Part shown: one piece after another, positions 19,576 to 29,550 of the stretch
Layout: each line of letters opens with the position of its first letter
Numbering within the stretch: the first letter of the stretch is position 1
Source: Enterovibrio norvegicus DSM 15893
GTDB lineage: Bacteria; Pseudomonadota; Gammaproteobacteria; Enterobacterales; Vibrionaceae
Direction: 5' to 3'
NCBI RefSeq assembly: GCF_900115495.1
Contig: NZ_FOWR01000030.1
Coordinates: 1-64,000, forward strand
DNA length: 64,000 nt
The notes under the pieces: generated by a model
What the model was told of the DNA's origin: nothing
Databases searched by the model: none
What the model saw: only the letters and a program-made list of their open reading frames with translations
Translations under genes and position numbers: made by a program

Positions 19576-20529
19576 TCAAACCAGGTTTTGAGGTGCTCCT
19601 GCGATAAACGCATCGAGGTTCTCAATCAATATGTTGGCCAGTGTTTGGAGACTGGAATCTGAACCCCAAGCGACATGGGGGGTTAAAATCAGATTGGGCA
19701 TACCCGCATGGGCAAGTAATGGATTGCTGAACGATGCGGGTTCTTGTGTGAACACGTCTACTCCCGCACCTGCAATGTCGCCTTTTTTCAATGCTTCAAC
19801 GAGTGCGAGTTCGTCGACTAGCCCGCCACGTCCGGTATTGATCAATATGGCTGAAGGTTTCATGCGTTCAAGCTCTTCTCGACCAATGAGGTTGGATGTC
19901 GAGGTATCGAGAGGGCAATGCAAAGTGACGATGTCTGCGTGCTCTAACAGGGTATTAAACGAGACATAGCCGTCACGGATGGCGGTGGCACCTTTGCGTT
20001 CTGCTTTGAGGACCGTCATGCCAACGGCGTTTGCTAACGCTTCAACCCCTTGTCCTAAATTGCCTGATCCCACAATACCAATCGTTGAGCCTGCAATGTC
20101 ACCGATCGGGTGCGTGAAAAAGCAAAACTGGTTTTTTTGTTGCCAAACGCCGTCTTCAATATCGCGATGATACGCCGTGAGGTTGCGGCGAAGGGCAAAG
20201 CATAATGCCATCACATGTTCGGGAACAGAACGCGTCGCATAGCCGCGTATGTTGCACACAGGCAGCTTGTGCTCGTGACACCACGTCAGATCAATATTGT
20301 TGTAACCCGTCGCTGAAACAGCAATGAGCTTAAGGTGAGGGAGTTGACTTAGCGTATTTGCATCTAAAACGACTTTGTTGACGATCACCATGGTGGCATC
20401 AGTAAGACGTTCAATAACCTGATGGGGGGCTGTTTCTTGGTAGCTTATCCATTGATGATCAAACGACGGTGTCGGGATGTGGATATGAGCAGGGATAGTG
20501 GCACTGTCGAGAAAGACGATCTTTTCCAT
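19576..20529 (-). CDS. D-isomer-specific 2-hydroxyacid dehydrogenase
   Basis: NAD(P)-dependent oxidoreductase of the D-2-hydroxyacid dehydrogenase family, similar in overall features to glycerate/hydroxypyruvate reductases. About 317 residues from MEKIVFLDSATIP (AGGAAG 6 nt upstream). The NAD-binding motif GIVGSGNLG and the catalytic Arg in NTGRGGLVDE, Glu in TQEP and His in TPHVAWGS are all present. Its substrate cannot be read from the sequence. It lies 41 bases downstream of rluA and is probably co-transcribed. Confidence 0.9.
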   Translation of the reverse strand: MEKIVFLDSATIPAHIHIPTPSFDHQWISYQETAPHQVIERLTDATMVIVNKVVLDANTLSQLPHLKLIAVSATGYNNIDLTWCHEHKLPVCNIRGYATRSVPEHVMALCFALRRNLTAYHRDIEDGVWQQKNQFCFFTHPIGDIAGSTIGIVGSGNLGQGVEALANAVGMTVLKAERKGATAIRDGYVSFNTLLEHADIVTLHCPLDTSTSNLIGREELERMKPSAILINTGRGGLVDELALVEALKKGDIAGAGVDVFTQEPASFSNPLLAHAGMPNLILTPHVAWGSDSSLQTLANILIENLDAFIAGAPQNLV

Positions 20530-20570
20530 GGCGGACTTCCTTTTTCCGCCACTGTAAAAGGTCGTCACCG

Positions 20571-21293
20571 TTATTTCAATAAGCTCGGGTCAGCTTCGAT
20601 ACCGCGTGTGACCAAAGTATCGCTTGGTGCATTTTTGTAAAATTCACAAGGCGCAGACAGATGCATGGGTTCGCCAGAGCCTGGGTGCAAAAATGCGAGT
20701 TCAGCGGCATGAAGTTGAAGTCTTGGCGAATACCTCAGTACGTGAGGGGGCGCATAAAAATCATCGCCCGCAATCGGGTGATCGAGAGAAAGCATGTGTA
20801 CGCGAAGTTGGTGTGATCGGCCAGTGATCGGCAGCAAACGCAACAAGGTGGTTTTTTTCTCACGTTTAATCACTTCGTAGTCGGTCACAGACGGTTTGCC
20901 GTGTTCGAAGCAGACCTTTTGTAACGGACGGTTTGGCCAATCGCAGATTAATGGCAGATCGATACGATCCGCATCTTGCTCAACCACACCCCAAACACGT
21001 GCGTAGTAAAGTTTGTGTGTCACGCGCTCACGAAATTGGGCTTTTAGGTGGCGTTCAGCATCTTTGTGTTTGCCAAACACGATCAAGCCTGACGTCGACA
21101 TATCGAGACGATGCACTAGTTCGGCATCTGGGTATTCCGCTTTAATGCGAGACCAAGCACTGTCGTAATGCGCAGGATCGCGGCCAGGATTCGTCAGCAA
21201 ACCGCTTGGTTTGTTGATGGCAATGATGTCGTCATCCTGATAAATAACATCTAGCCAAGGCTCCGTTGGCGGATTGTAGATAAAATCGCTCAT
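20571..21293 (-). CDS. rluA: Dual-specificity 23S rRNA/tRNA pseudouridine synthase RluA
   Basis: Isomerises U746 of 23S rRNA and U32 of several tRNAs in E. coli. 240 residues. The catalytic motif HRLDMSTSGL places the nucleophile at Asp64; the family motifs INKPSGLLTNPGR and PITGRSHQLRVHMLSLDHPI are intact. There is no S4 domain, as expected for RluA rather than RluC or RluD. Separated from rapA by a terminator, as a same-strand neighbour. Confidence 0.93.
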   Translation of the reverse strand: MSDFIYNPPTEPWLDVIYQDDDIIAINKPSGLLTNPGRDPAHYDSAWSRIKAEYPDAELVHRLDMSTSGLIVFGKHKDAERHLKAQFRERVTHKLYYARVWGVVEQDADRIDLPLICDWPNRPLQKVCFEHGKPSVTDYEVIKREKKTTLLRLLPITGRSHQLRVHMLSLDHPIAGDDFYAPPHVLRYSPRLQLHAAELAFLHPGSGEPMHLSAPCEFYKNAPSDTLVTRGIEADPSLLK

Positions 21294-21370
21294 GTTTTCG
21301 CTCGATATTTGGACGGCCGGAAGTGTAGCACGACAGGCTTGAAAGAGAAGAGAGACAAAGGGACACAGAG

Positions 21371-21401
21371 AAAAAAGAAGGCACAGCCGAAGCCGTACCT
21401 T
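21371..21401 (-). terminator. Terminator after rapA
   Basis: On the minus strand, stem AAGGTACGGC/GCTGTGCCTT with a TTCG tetraloop is followed by CTTTTTT, 31 bases past the rapA stop. Confidence 0.85.
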
Positions 21402-21431
21402 TTGAGTTTACGGGTTACACGTTAGCGCTGA

Positions 21432-24347
21432 TTATTGATGGCTAACCACAATCACACGCAGCGCATCGAGGCGAACTTGTGCTTGGTTGATGTAGCCACG
21501 CAAATCGCCCATTTGTGATTCCAAACTTTCCAACTCATCGTCACGAATGTTTGGGTTCACCGCTTTTAGGGCTTGAAGGCGATCAAGCTCTGCACGCAAT
21601 TTCTGCGTCATTTCCACTTCCGCATTCTCTTTCACGGTCGCGAGCTGCTTTTGCGCCATTGGGTCGGCCAGTTCAATCAAACCATGGATTTGGGTTTGAA
21701 TGGATGACACCAGTTTGCTCGCCAAATGACGATTAACAGGGCTTAGCTGACGGTGGAAGCCTTCAAATTCCACTTTCTCCGCCAAATTGTTGCCGCTTGC
21801 ATCCAATAGAACGCGAATCGGCGTTGCGGGTAGGAATTGATGGATACCTGAACTTTTCGGTGCTTGCGCATCGGCAACAAACAGCATTTCCAAAAACAGT
21901 GTACCTACCGGTAGCGCTTTGTTTTTCAACAATGAAACCGCGGTTGTCCCTACATCCTCTGACAGTATCAAGTCGATACCGCCTTGGATCATTGGGTGTT
22001 CCCAGCTCATGAAGCGCATGTCTTCGCGAGACAGTGCCGTTTCACGATCGAAGGTAATGGTGCAGCCTTCGTCTGACAGTCCCGGGTAGCTAGAAACCAG
22101 CATGTGCTCAGAGGGGGTCACCACAATGGCGTTCTCGCCTTTGTCGTCTTGGTTCAAACCTACAGTGTCGAACAGACCCAATGCGAACGTCACTAAGTTT
22201 GTATCGCCATCAAAAGAGGCAATCTTCTCAGCCAATGCTTTCGCTTCATCGCCGCCGTTAGAGTGCATTTCCAATAAACGGTCACGGCCTTTCTCTAGTG
22301 AGGCTTTCAAGCGGTGGTGCATGTCGGCACTGGTTTCAATTAACGTGTCCAGTGATTCATCAATGCTGCCTTTGGCTAGCAGTGTCAAAAGGTCACTTTG
22401 AACATGTTCAAACACGGCGCGACCCGTCGGACAGGTTTCTTCAAACGCATTCAGGCCTTCGTTGTACCAACGCGCCAACAAGGCTTGCGATGTGCCCTCC
22501 ATGAAAGGCACGTGAATTTCGATATCACGTTGCTGACCAATACGGTCAAGACGGCCGATACGTTGTTCCAACAAGTCAGGGTTCATTGGTAAATCGAACA
22601 TGACCAATTGGTTTGCGAATTGGAAGTTACGACCTTCTGAGCCGATTTCAGAACAGATCAGTACTTGCGCACCGCTCTCTTCTTGCGCAAAGTACGCCGC
22701 TGCTTTGTCGCGTTCAAGGATCGACATGCCTTCGTGGAATACCGTGCCACGTATGCCTTCACGCTCACGCAACGCTTGTTCAAGAGACAGCGCCGTTTGC
22801 GCACGAGAACAAATCACCAGTACTTTTTCGTTGCGGTTCGATTTAAGTAAATCTAGTAACCAATCGATACGCGGGTCGAAGCCCCACCAGCTAGCATTTT
22901 CGCCTTCGAATTGTTGGTAGATATCTTCTGGGTACAACCACTGCACCGCTTTTTGCTCAATGCTTTGGCTGCCGCCCATCATGCCTGCTACGCGCATTGC
23001 AGTTTGGTATTGGCTTGGTAATGCCAATGGGTACACGTTCAAATGGCGTTCAGGGAAACCTTGGATCGCTGCACGGGTGTTACGGAACAAAACGCGTCCG
23101 GTACCGTGACGGTCCATGAGGTTGTCAATCAATTCGTTACGGGCATCACGGCGTTGTTGGTCTTCTACATCGCCGGCTTCAATGATGCGCAGCAAGGGTT
23201 CAACATCTTGCTCAGACAGCAACTCAGTGATGCTGTTTTTGGCCTCATTGCTCAAGACATCGCTGGACAGCAATTGGCTTACTGCATCTGCAACAGGCGC
23301 ATATTGGCGCTCCTCGTCGACAAACGCTTGGTATTCGTAGAAGCGATCAGGATCTAGAAGACGAAGACGCGCAAAGTGGCTTTCATGGCCCAACTGTTCT
23401 GGTGTCGCAGTAAGCAGTAATACGCCAGGTGTGTTTTCGGCGATACCTTCAATCACTTGGTATTCACGGCTTGGTTTTGCTTCGCTCCACTCAAGGTGAT
23501 GCGCTTCATCAACCACCAACAGATCCCATTCACCTTCTGCGGCTTGTTCAGCGCGTTTACGGCTCTTGCGAAGGAAATCTAATGAACACAGCACCAATTG
23601 CGCGGTATCAAATGGGTTGTCAGCGTCGGCAAAGGCTTCAATACAGCGCTCTTCGTCAAACACAGAAAAGTGCAGGTTGAAGCGACGAAGCATTTCAACC
23701 AACCATTGGTGCTGCAATGTTTCAGGCACAACAACCAGAATACGAGAAGCACGACCTGACAACACTTGCTGGTGGATGATCATGCCCGCTTCGATGGTTT
23801 TACCTAGGCCTACTTCATCGGCAAGTAAAACGCGCGGTGCGTGACGACGACCCACTTCATGTGCAATGAAAAGCTGGTGCGGGATTAAGCCTGCACGCAT
23901 ACCACAAAGGCCACGCATTGGGCTCTTGTGTTGCTCATATTGATTTTTTAGCGCGCGATAGCGAAGTGCAAAGCGATCCATCCGGTCTATTTGACCAGCG
24001 AACAGTTTATCTTGAGGTTTATTAAATCGGATGTGGTGATTGAGCAGAATTTCGCGCAGTTGCACGTTTTCTTCACCGGTGTCAGTACGGGTACCGATAT
24101 ACGTAAGTACACCTTGTTGCTCAGTGACCTGTTCAACGTTTAGCGACCAACCTTCGTGGCTTTCAATGGCGTCACCCACATTGAACATCACACGAGTAAT
24201 GGGTGCATCACTGCTGGCGTATAAGCGGTTTTCTTCGCTGGCCGGAAACATGAGGGTCACGGTGCGTGCGTCAATGGCGACGACAGTACCTAGACCAAGA
24301 TCACTTTCAGTATCGCTGATCCAACGTTGTCCGATGGCGTATGACAT
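21432..24347 (-). CDS. rapA: RNA polymerase-associated ATPase RapA (HepA)
   Basis: Swi2/Snf2-type ATPase that binds core RNA polymerase and promotes its recycling. 971 residues, near the E. coli length of 968. Two N-terminal Tudor-like SH3 regions ([20 protein letters not shown]) come first. The helicase core has Walker [17 protein letters not shown], the DEAH box [10 protein letters not shown] and motif [12 protein letters not shown]. The RapA-specific C-terminal region follows. Monocistronic, with its own terminator; divergent from the PhoH gene. Confidence 0.97.
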   Translation of the reverse strand: MSYAIGQRWISDTESDLGLGTVVAIDARTVTLMFPASEENRLYASSDAPITRVMFNVGDAIESHEGWSLNVEQVTEQQGVLTYIGTRTDTGEENVQLREILLNHHIRFNKPQDKLFAGQIDRMDRFALRYRALKNQYEQHKSPMRGLCGMRAGLIPHQLFIAHEVGRRHAPRVLLADEVGLGKTIEAGMIIHQQVLSGRASRILVVVPETLQHQWLVEMLRRFNLHFSVFDEERCIEAFADADNPFDTAQLVLCSLDFLRKSRKRAEQAAEGEWDLLVVDEAHHLEWSEAKPSREYQVIEGIAENTPGVLLLTATPEQLGHESHFARLRLLDPDRFYEYQAFVDEERQYAPVADAVSQLLSSDVLSNEAKNSITELLSEQDVEPLLRIIEAGDVEDQQRRDARNELIDNLMDRHGTGRVLFRNTRAAIQGFPERHLNVYPLALPSQYQTAMRVAGMMGGSQSIEQKAVQWLYPEDIYQQFEGENASWWGFDPRIDWLLDLLKSNRNEKVLVICSRAQTALSLEQALREREGIRGTVFHEGMSILERDKAAAYFAQEESGAQVLICSEIGSEGRNFQFANQLVMFDLPMNPDLLEQRIGRLDRIGQQRDIEIHVPFMEGTSQALLARWYNEGLNAFEETCPTGRAVFEHVQSDLLTLLAKGSIDESLDTLIETSADMHHRLKASLEKGRDRLLEMHSNGGDEAKALAEKIASFDGDTNLVTFALGLFDTVGLNQDDKGENAIVVTPSEHMLVSSYPGLSDEGCTITFDRETALSREDMRFMSWEHPMIQGGIDLILSEDVGTTAVSLLKNKALPVGTLFLEMLFVADAQAPKSSGIHQFLPATPIRVLLDASGNNLAEKVEFEGFHRQLSPVNRHLASKLVSSIQTQIHGLIELADPMAQKQLATVKENAEVEMTQKLRAELDRLQALKAVNPNIRDDELESLESQMGDLRGYINQAQVRLDALRVIVVSHQ

Positions 24348-24679
24348 AGGGAGAGAAACCTCTGGTTAAAACTGACTTAATTCGAAACTACAGGCCCCAG
24401 ATGAGAACTACAGTGTAGGCCATGATTCGCATGGCGAAAATGGCCGACAATGGTACTTGAAGTTGTGAGCATGGTCACGGTCAAAGTAGGAATTTCGGGC
24501 TGAGTAACAGATAAGTAACATTTTAATGAAAATGTGCAGTAGTCGACGTGTAATACGCCGAATTTGTCTTACGATTAAGATAATACCCAATTGACCTACG
24601 CTACACGGTAAAAACGGGTAGTGGTGAGTTGGGGAAGATGTGGGGTAACCCACGTGCCTGTACTACCAAGGAGGTGCCT
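24348..24679. other. Divergent intergenic region rapA / phoH
   Basis: 332 bases between two divergent genes. It must contain both promoters, but no unambiguous -35/-10 pair, repeat or structured RNA was seen. The strongest signal is the Shine-Dalgarno AAGGAGGTG at 24669-24677, which sets the phoH start. Confidence 0.6.
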
Positions 24680-26053
24680 ATGGGCGATGCCGATCGGAAA
24701 TTCTTTGTGCTAGATACTAATATCTTGCTTCATGAACCTTTCGCCATCTATTCGTTCCAAGAACACGATGTGGTCATTCCGATGACCGTCCTAGAAGAAC
24801 TCGACCGAATCAAAGACAGTAAACGTGACATCGCCCGCGATGCACGTGTTGCGATTCGAGCGCTCGAAGACATCTTCAAGGATGCAACGCCCGATCAGAT
24901 TACCGAAGGTATTGTGGTCGGTAAGGAAGGCGGTACGGGTACTGTCTCCATTGTTGCAGACTTTGAAATCAAAGAAACGGTACAAGCCTTCGCGGACAAA
25001 GCGGGTGATAACCGAATCCTGAACGCGGTCTTATTCATCCAAGCCAAACGTGCTCCCCGAAAAGTGGTCCTCGTCACCAAAGACATCAACATGCGACTGC
25101 GCGCCAAAGGGGCGGGTGTGCTGTATGTGGAGGATTACCGTACCGACCAATTGATTGATGATGTGAAGTTACTGACCAAAGGTTTCCAAATCGTTGAAGG
25201 TAGCTTCTGGGACAAAGTGGGTCAGGTTGAAACGCAAAACAGCGGCCGAACCACGTTGCATACTGTGCCTCGTGAGTTGGTTGAAAATACCTATGTAAAC
25301 CAGTATCTACTGGATGAAAGTGAAGACTTTGCAGGACGTGTGGTTGCGCTTAGCGACCAAGAAATGCAATTGAAAGACATCAGCCGTGAACGCTTAATGC
25401 ACCGAGAGGCATGGGGTGTGCGGCCGAAAAACATTTATCAGGGAATGGCGGTAGACGCCTTGCTCGACCCTCATGTTGACCTTGTTATTCTCACCGGCCC
25501 TGCTGGGTGTGGTAAAACCATTCTTGCGATGGCTGCAGCGCTTGAGCAAGTGGTTGAGAAGGGCATGTACGACAAAATTATCGTGACGCGAAATACACCT
25601 GAAATTGCGGAATCGATAGGCTTCTTGCCGGGTACGGAAGAAGAAAAAATGATGCCTTGGTTGGGGGCGGTGACCGATACGCTTGAAGCGCTGCACAAAA
25701 ACGACGAGTGCACTGAAGGCTCAATGCGTTACATCATGGATAAAGCAAATCTTCAATTTAAGTCGATTAACTTTATGCGTGGGCGCTCGATTCAAAACGC
25801 ATTTGTCATCCTAGATGAGTGTCAGAACCTGACAGCATCACAGCTTAAAACCATCATCACGCGCTGCGGTGAGGGCACAAAAATTGTCTGTTCCGGTAAC
25901 TTGGCGCAGATTGATAGCCCTTACCTCACCCCAGTAACATCGGGGCTCACTTACATTGTAGAGCGCTTCAAAAACTTTGAAGGCAGTGCATGCGTCTATC
26001 TCAACGGTGTTGTGCGTAGTCGCTTGGCAGAGTTTGCAGAAGAGAATTTGTAA
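24680..26053 (+). CDS. PIN-PhoH family protein (PhoH2-type RNase/ATPase)
   Basis: 457 residues. The N-terminal PIN nuclease domain shows the acidic sites VLDTNILLHE, LEELDRIKDSKRD, DNRILNAVLF and LVTKDINMRLRAK. The C-terminal PhoH ATPase has Walker A GPAGCGKTIL, Walker B FVILDECQN and the SGNLAQID motif. The pairing is that of PhoH2 proteins, described as ATP-dependent RNA helicase/RNases in other bacteria. The ATG at 24680 follows an almost perfect AAGGAGGTG; the longer TTG frame is not used. There is no upstream antitoxin-like partner of the kind described in mycobacteria. It ends in a bidirectional terminator. Confidence 0.92.
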   Translation: MGDADRKFFVLDTNILLHEPFAIYSFQEHDVVIPMTVLEELDRIKDSKRDIARDARVAIRALEDIFKDATPDQITEGIVVGKEGGTGTVSIVADFEIKETVQAFADKAGDNRILNAVLFIQAKRAPRKVVLVTKDINMRLRAKGAGVLYVEDYRTDQLIDDVKLLTKGFQIVEGSFWDKVGQVETQNSGRTTLHTVPRELVENTYVNQYLLDESEDFAGRVVALSDQEMQLKDISRERLMHREAWGVRPKNIYQGMAVDALLDPHVDLVILTGPAGCGKTILAMAAALEQVVEKGMYDKIIVTRNTPEIAESIGFLPGTEEEKMMPWLGAVTDTLEALHKNDECTEGSMRYIMDKANLQFKSINFMRGRSIQNAFVILDECQNLTASQLKTIITRCGEGTKIVCSGNLAQIDSPYLTPVTSGLTYIVERFKNFEGSACVYLNGVVRSRLAEFAEENL

Positions 26054-26081
26054 TCCTGATTTAGGACAGGCCAAATGTAAG

Positions 26082-26109
26082 AAAAAAGCTGCCAATCGGC
26101 AGCTTTTTT
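26082..26109. terminator. Bidirectional terminator between phoH and a GGDEF gene
   Basis: A 12-bp stem AAAAAAGCTGCC/GGCAGCTTTTTT with an AATC loop, serving the PhoH gene (+) and the convergent GGDEF gene (-). Confidence 0.93.
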
Positions 26110-26140
26110 ATATTTGGTTATAGGTGAAGCCTTCTCGACA

Positions 26141-27583
26141 CTACGCCCAGTGGCGTTTCAGCCCCGATTCTCTCACGTCGCTTTCACTATCAGAGGCAAA
26201 ACCATAATTCGGTTTATTGGCGCGCATACGTGACGTCGCGATACGCACGAGTGACTCACCGTCTTCACTGTCATAAGGGTAACAAGCAACACCGGCACTG
26301 ACTTTCACCGGAACAACAAGTTGGTCGATGTGCAAAGGACTCAATTGCAGCGCATTTTGTAGCTGCTGAATCTTTCGTGTGGCTTGGCTGTTATCACTCA
26401 AATCAAACAAGACCGCAAACTGCCCTCCACCAAGGCGTGCATACAAAGCGCGGCTCGACATTTGAAGGCGAAGATGCATCGACAGGTGCTTGAGTGCCAT
26501 GTCGCCGATGTCTTGTCCGTAACTTTCATTGATATGCTTGAGCATGTCGATATCGACCACTGCCACCACGTAAGGGGTCGGAGAAAAGCGTTTATCCGCC
26601 AACTGCGTGAAGAACTGATGCCGTGTTTTCGCGCCTGTTAGCATGTCATTCTGTACTGCGTTTTCAAGACGCTCATTGGAATCTTTGAGCGCTTCGACCA
26701 TGGCTCTTAGCTGTTCTGTGCGATTATTCAGTAGCCTACGATAGAAAATCAAACCCGTAATCAGCAACAGCATGGCAGAAGCAAAAATGAGGTGTTGAGA
26801 GTGTTTGTCCAGCCATGGCAATGCAAGATGCATTTTATTCGGGGGCATCCACTTGTCATAGATTTTCTGCACATCTTGCTCATCAATGCGGTGCAAACCA
26901 TGCTCGATGATGGCAATGTTTTCTTGCGCGCTTTTACTCACGGCAAAGTGCAACGGGAAGGAATATAATTTACCGCGTGGCGTGAACAATCCCATGTTCC
27001 CTGTATGTCGCATGTCGTATAAGGCGGTATTTAAATCATCAATAAATACATCGATTTCACCACGGTATGCAGCTTCATTGAGTGCTCCGAAGGTGGAAAA
27101 AATTTTGATATTTTTTTCGGGGATGCGAGCGCTTAAGAACGCATGTTTTGCGCTTTGGCTGACGGAGCCGACAATAACAGAGTCCAACACCTTCAGATCG
27201 TCAAAAGGAAGATCTTTCTGAACAAAAAGATTGACGTTATAACGTTGTAAAGGAAGTTCGCGTGAAAAAGCGAGTACCTTCGCTCGCTCGCCAGTGTACC
27301 CCAGCCCACCGTGAACCACGCCTGGATGCGTTGCTGCGTAGGTGAGAGATTCACTCCAAGGTAACAATTTAAACGTAATATCCACGTCATTGATTGCGCC
27401 ATACAGTCGCCAATAGTCGATCATAATGCCGTCAGGTTTGCCTTCTCGGTTAATGTAAGAGAAAGGCTGCCACGTGGATGAGCCTGTAATGGTCAGTTGT
27501 TTCGGCGAAGCCAAAGAAAGTGGAGACGCGAACAAAAAGAGCAATGTCAGTGAAATAGCTACAAACTGGCGAATGCCGGACAT
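26141..27583 (-). CDS. Periplasmic-sensor protein with degenerate GGDEF domain
   Basis: About 480 residues from MSGIRQFVAISLT. A signal peptide (cleavage near SLAS) leads to a periplasmic domain of the family 3 solute-binding type (residues about 30-248, e.g. SSTWQPFSYINREGKPDGIMIDY). One transmembrane helix follows (about 263-282), then a cytoplasmic GGDEF-fold domain. The metal-binding DxD strand (VVDIDMLKHINESYG) is recognisable, but the signature is GGGQF (385-389) instead of GG(D/E)EF, so diguanylate cyclase activity is doubtful. It may sense a small ligand and signal through protein contact or c-di-GMP/GTP binding. Ligand unknown. Confidence 0.85.
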   Translation of the reverse strand: MSGIRQFVAISLTLLFLFASPLSLASPKQLTITGSSTWQPFSYINREGKPDGIMIDYWRLYGAINDVDITFKLLPWSESLTYAATHPGVVHGGLGYTGERAKVLAFSRELPLQRYNVNLFVQKDLPFDDLKVLDSVIVGSVSQSAKHAFLSARIPEKNIKIFSTFGALNEAAYRGEIDVFIDDLNTALYDMRHTGNMGLFTPRGKLYSFPLHFAVSKSAQENIAIIEHGLHRIDEQDVQKIYDKWMPPNKMHLALPWLDKHSQHLIFASAMLLLITGLIFYRRLLNNRTEQLRAMVEALKDSNERLENAVQNDMLTGAKTRHQFFTQLADKRFSPTPYVVAVVDIDMLKHINESYGQDIGDMALKHLSMHLRLQMSSRALYARLGGGQFAVLFDLSDNSQATRKIQQLQNALQLSPLHIDQLVVPVKVSAGVACYPYDSEDGESLVRIATSRMRANKPNYGFASDSESDVRESGLKRHWA

Positions 27584-27715
27584 AAAAACCAACTCTAAAA
27601 ACAACCCTGTCTAGATTCCCTGACGCTGATTATACGCAACTACACACGGGGATGAAATGGCTAAATTGAACTATTGTCAATCCTTCACTGCTGTTTAAAT
27701 TGCAATCAACTTCTC

Positions 27716-27744
27716 AAAAAGAAACCGCCAATAGAGGCGGCTTC
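27716..27744 (-). terminator. Terminator after the second GGDEF gene
   Basis: On the minus strand, stem GAAGCCGCC/GGCGGTTTC with a 6-nt loop followed by TTTTTG, 21 bases after the stop of the upstream gene. Confidence 0.85.
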
Positions 27745-27765
27745 TTCAAATATGCGTGACTGAAC

Positions 27766-28767
27766 CTAGAAAAGTTCGACGTCGTCTTCAGGGACCAGCG
27801 ATTTTAGCTCTCCACTTGCAATCAAATCTTCGTAAAACGCGACCTGGTTGCGTCCATTTTGTTTGGCTTTGTAGAGTGATTGGTCTGCGAAACCCAACAC
27901 AGTGATCGCGTTGAGCTCTTGGTCGTTAATTGAGGCGGCCCCCATAGAAATCGACACGTTTTTGGCTTGTCCATAATCTCGATTATTGACGGCATCGAAG
28001 AAATTTCTGACCGTTGCCTCCATGTCCTCGCGAGATTGAGGGTGCATGATGGCAACAAATTCATCGCCGCCATAACGGAACAAGATGTCCTCATCATCAA
28101 AGTTTTGCTTCATCATTGCCGTAATGAGCAAGATAACTTCATCGCCAAACACATGACCGAGTGTGTCATTGATCTGTTTAAAATGGTCGATGTCGAAAAT
28201 ACAGACCCAATGATGATGCGTTGGATCATCCGTAATGCTAGAACCTTGAATAAGAAAACGATCGAGGAGAAGGTCGATTTTCGTCGTCAGTACTTTTCGA
28301 TTATAGAGACCCGTTAATCCGTCGCGCTCGCTGGCAGAAATGATCTTTTGATAGTTTTCATAGATCTTTGCTAGCCCTTCGATGAGCTGTACTTCATCGC
28401 CTTTCACCTGATCACACTTGCAGAAAACCACTGCGTGAATGTCGTCTTTTTCACCAAAGCGAATCGGCACGGCGAGCAAAGATTGGTTATCTGTTTTGCT
28501 GTACTCGACAACGTTATCGCCAATGGCGACGCAGCTGCGAAGGACACGTTCAATGGCGTCTTTTTCTTCTTCAAAGAGAAAGATATCCGAGCATGCGACG
28601 ACCATGAAGTCAGGGTTTGTGTCAGGATTGTAGTCGAGAACCAAAACCTGATTGGCTGGCGTTAACTGCAAGATGGTCGTGATGAGGCTTTCGGAAATGG
28701 TATCTGACTCTGTCTGTGCTGTGATATCAACCACCGAGTCCAGCACATCAATACTGGTAACAGTCAC
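27766..28767 (-). CDS. GAF-like/GGDEF diguanylate cyclase
   Basis: Predicted c-di-GMP synthase of about 333 residues. A cytoplasmic N-terminal region (about residues 1-145) has the alternating strands and helices of a GAF-type sensor (LLAVPIRFGEKDDIHAVVF). The C-terminal GGDEF domain is intact: DGLTGLYNRK, FDIDHFKQINDTLGH and RYGGDEFVAIM. No RxxD inhibitory site is seen before GGDEF. No ATG is available at the N-terminus. I chose the GTG at 28767 behind AAGAGAG, giving MTVTSIDVL; the frame extends to a TTG at 28833. No transmembrane segment. Confidence 0.88.
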   Translation of the reverse strand: MTVTSIDVLDSVVDITAQTESDTISESLITTILQLTPANQVLVLDYNPDTNPDFMVVACSDIFLFEEEKDAIERVLRSCVAIGDNVVEYSKTDNQSLLAVPIRFGEKDDIHAVVFCKCDQVKGDEVQLIEGLAKIYENYQKIISASERDGLTGLYNRKVLTTKIDLLLDRFLIQGSSITDDPTHHHWVCIFDIDHFKQINDTLGHVFGDEVILLITAMMKQNFDDEDILFRYGGDEFVAIMHPQSREDMEATVRNFFDAVNNRDYGQAKNVSISMGAASINDQELNAITVLGFADQSLYKAKQNGRNQVAFYEDLIASGELKSLVPEDDVELF

Positions 28768-28860
28768 AATCGCATCTCTCTTATGGGTTAAGTGTCTTAA
28801 AAATAAGTATAGATGCGGTTGTTTGATGCGCAATGTTTGTCAGGCAACCTCGTAAGATTA

Positions 28861-29550
28861 TCAGTAAATATAGGTTTTTATCTGGTCGGTAGGGTTGTCA
28901 AGTTCAGCAATATCAACGTGATAAGCGACAGTGCCTTGATCTATAAACAACACGTTATCCGCTATCGTTTTTGCATCTTCAGGATGATGCGTCACCATCA
29001 AAATTGTTGTGCCAAATTGCTTTGCCAGCACCTTCACTTGTTCGAGCATGTCACGTCGCAAAGACGGGTCTAATGCCGAGAATGGTTCATCCAAAAGCAG
29101 TAAAGGTCGATTGCGAACTAGGCATCGCGCTAACGCTATTCGTTGTTTTTGACCGCCGGACAATTGCCCCGGAAGACGCTCAAGGTAGCTTTCCAATCCG
29201 ACGTTGCAGGCAGCCTGTTGAACGTGCTGTTTTTGTTCAGGACTCAGGTTTAAGCGCGGATCGATGCCTAAAGCGATGTTGTCGAATGCACTTAAATGCC
29301 CGAACAAATTGTGTTCCTGAAACAAGATCGACAATGGCCGTTCGTGGGCGGGCAGTTGCGTAAAGTTGAGATCATTAAACGCAACGTTCCCTCCACTTGG
29401 CGGCAGAAGGCCACAAAGCAAAGAAAGTAACGTACTTTTTCCTGCGCCGCTTGGGCCTAAAATCGCGGTAATAGAGCCAGGCTCAAGATCAAACGTAAAC
29501 GACAACGATTCTGCCTGATAGTGATAAGACAGTGCGTTAACCTTGAGCAT
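28861..29550 (-). CDS. thiQ: Thiamin/TPP ABC transporter ATPase ThiQ
   Basis: 229-residue ABC ATPase that energises thiamin and thiamin-phosphate import. It has Walker A GPSGAGKST, Q-loop FQEHNLFGHL, signature LSGGQKQR, Walker B LLLLDEPFS and the H-loop VTHHPEDA. The start is the ATG at 29550 after GAGGAA, inside the last codons of thiP (14-base overlap). Third gene of the thiB-thiP-thiQ operon under a TPP riboswitch. Confidence 0.95.
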   Translation of the reverse strand: MLKVNALSYHYQAESLSFTFDLEPGSITAILGPSGAGKSTLLSLLCGLLPPSGGNVAFNDLNFTQLPAHERPLSILFQEHNLFGHLSAFDNIALGIDPRLNLSPEQKQHVQQAACNVGLESYLERLPGQLSGGQKQRIALARCLVRNRPLLLLDEPFSALDPSLRRDMLEQVKVLAKQFGTTILMVTHHPEDAKTIADNVLFIDQGTVAYHVDIAELDNPTDQIKTYIY

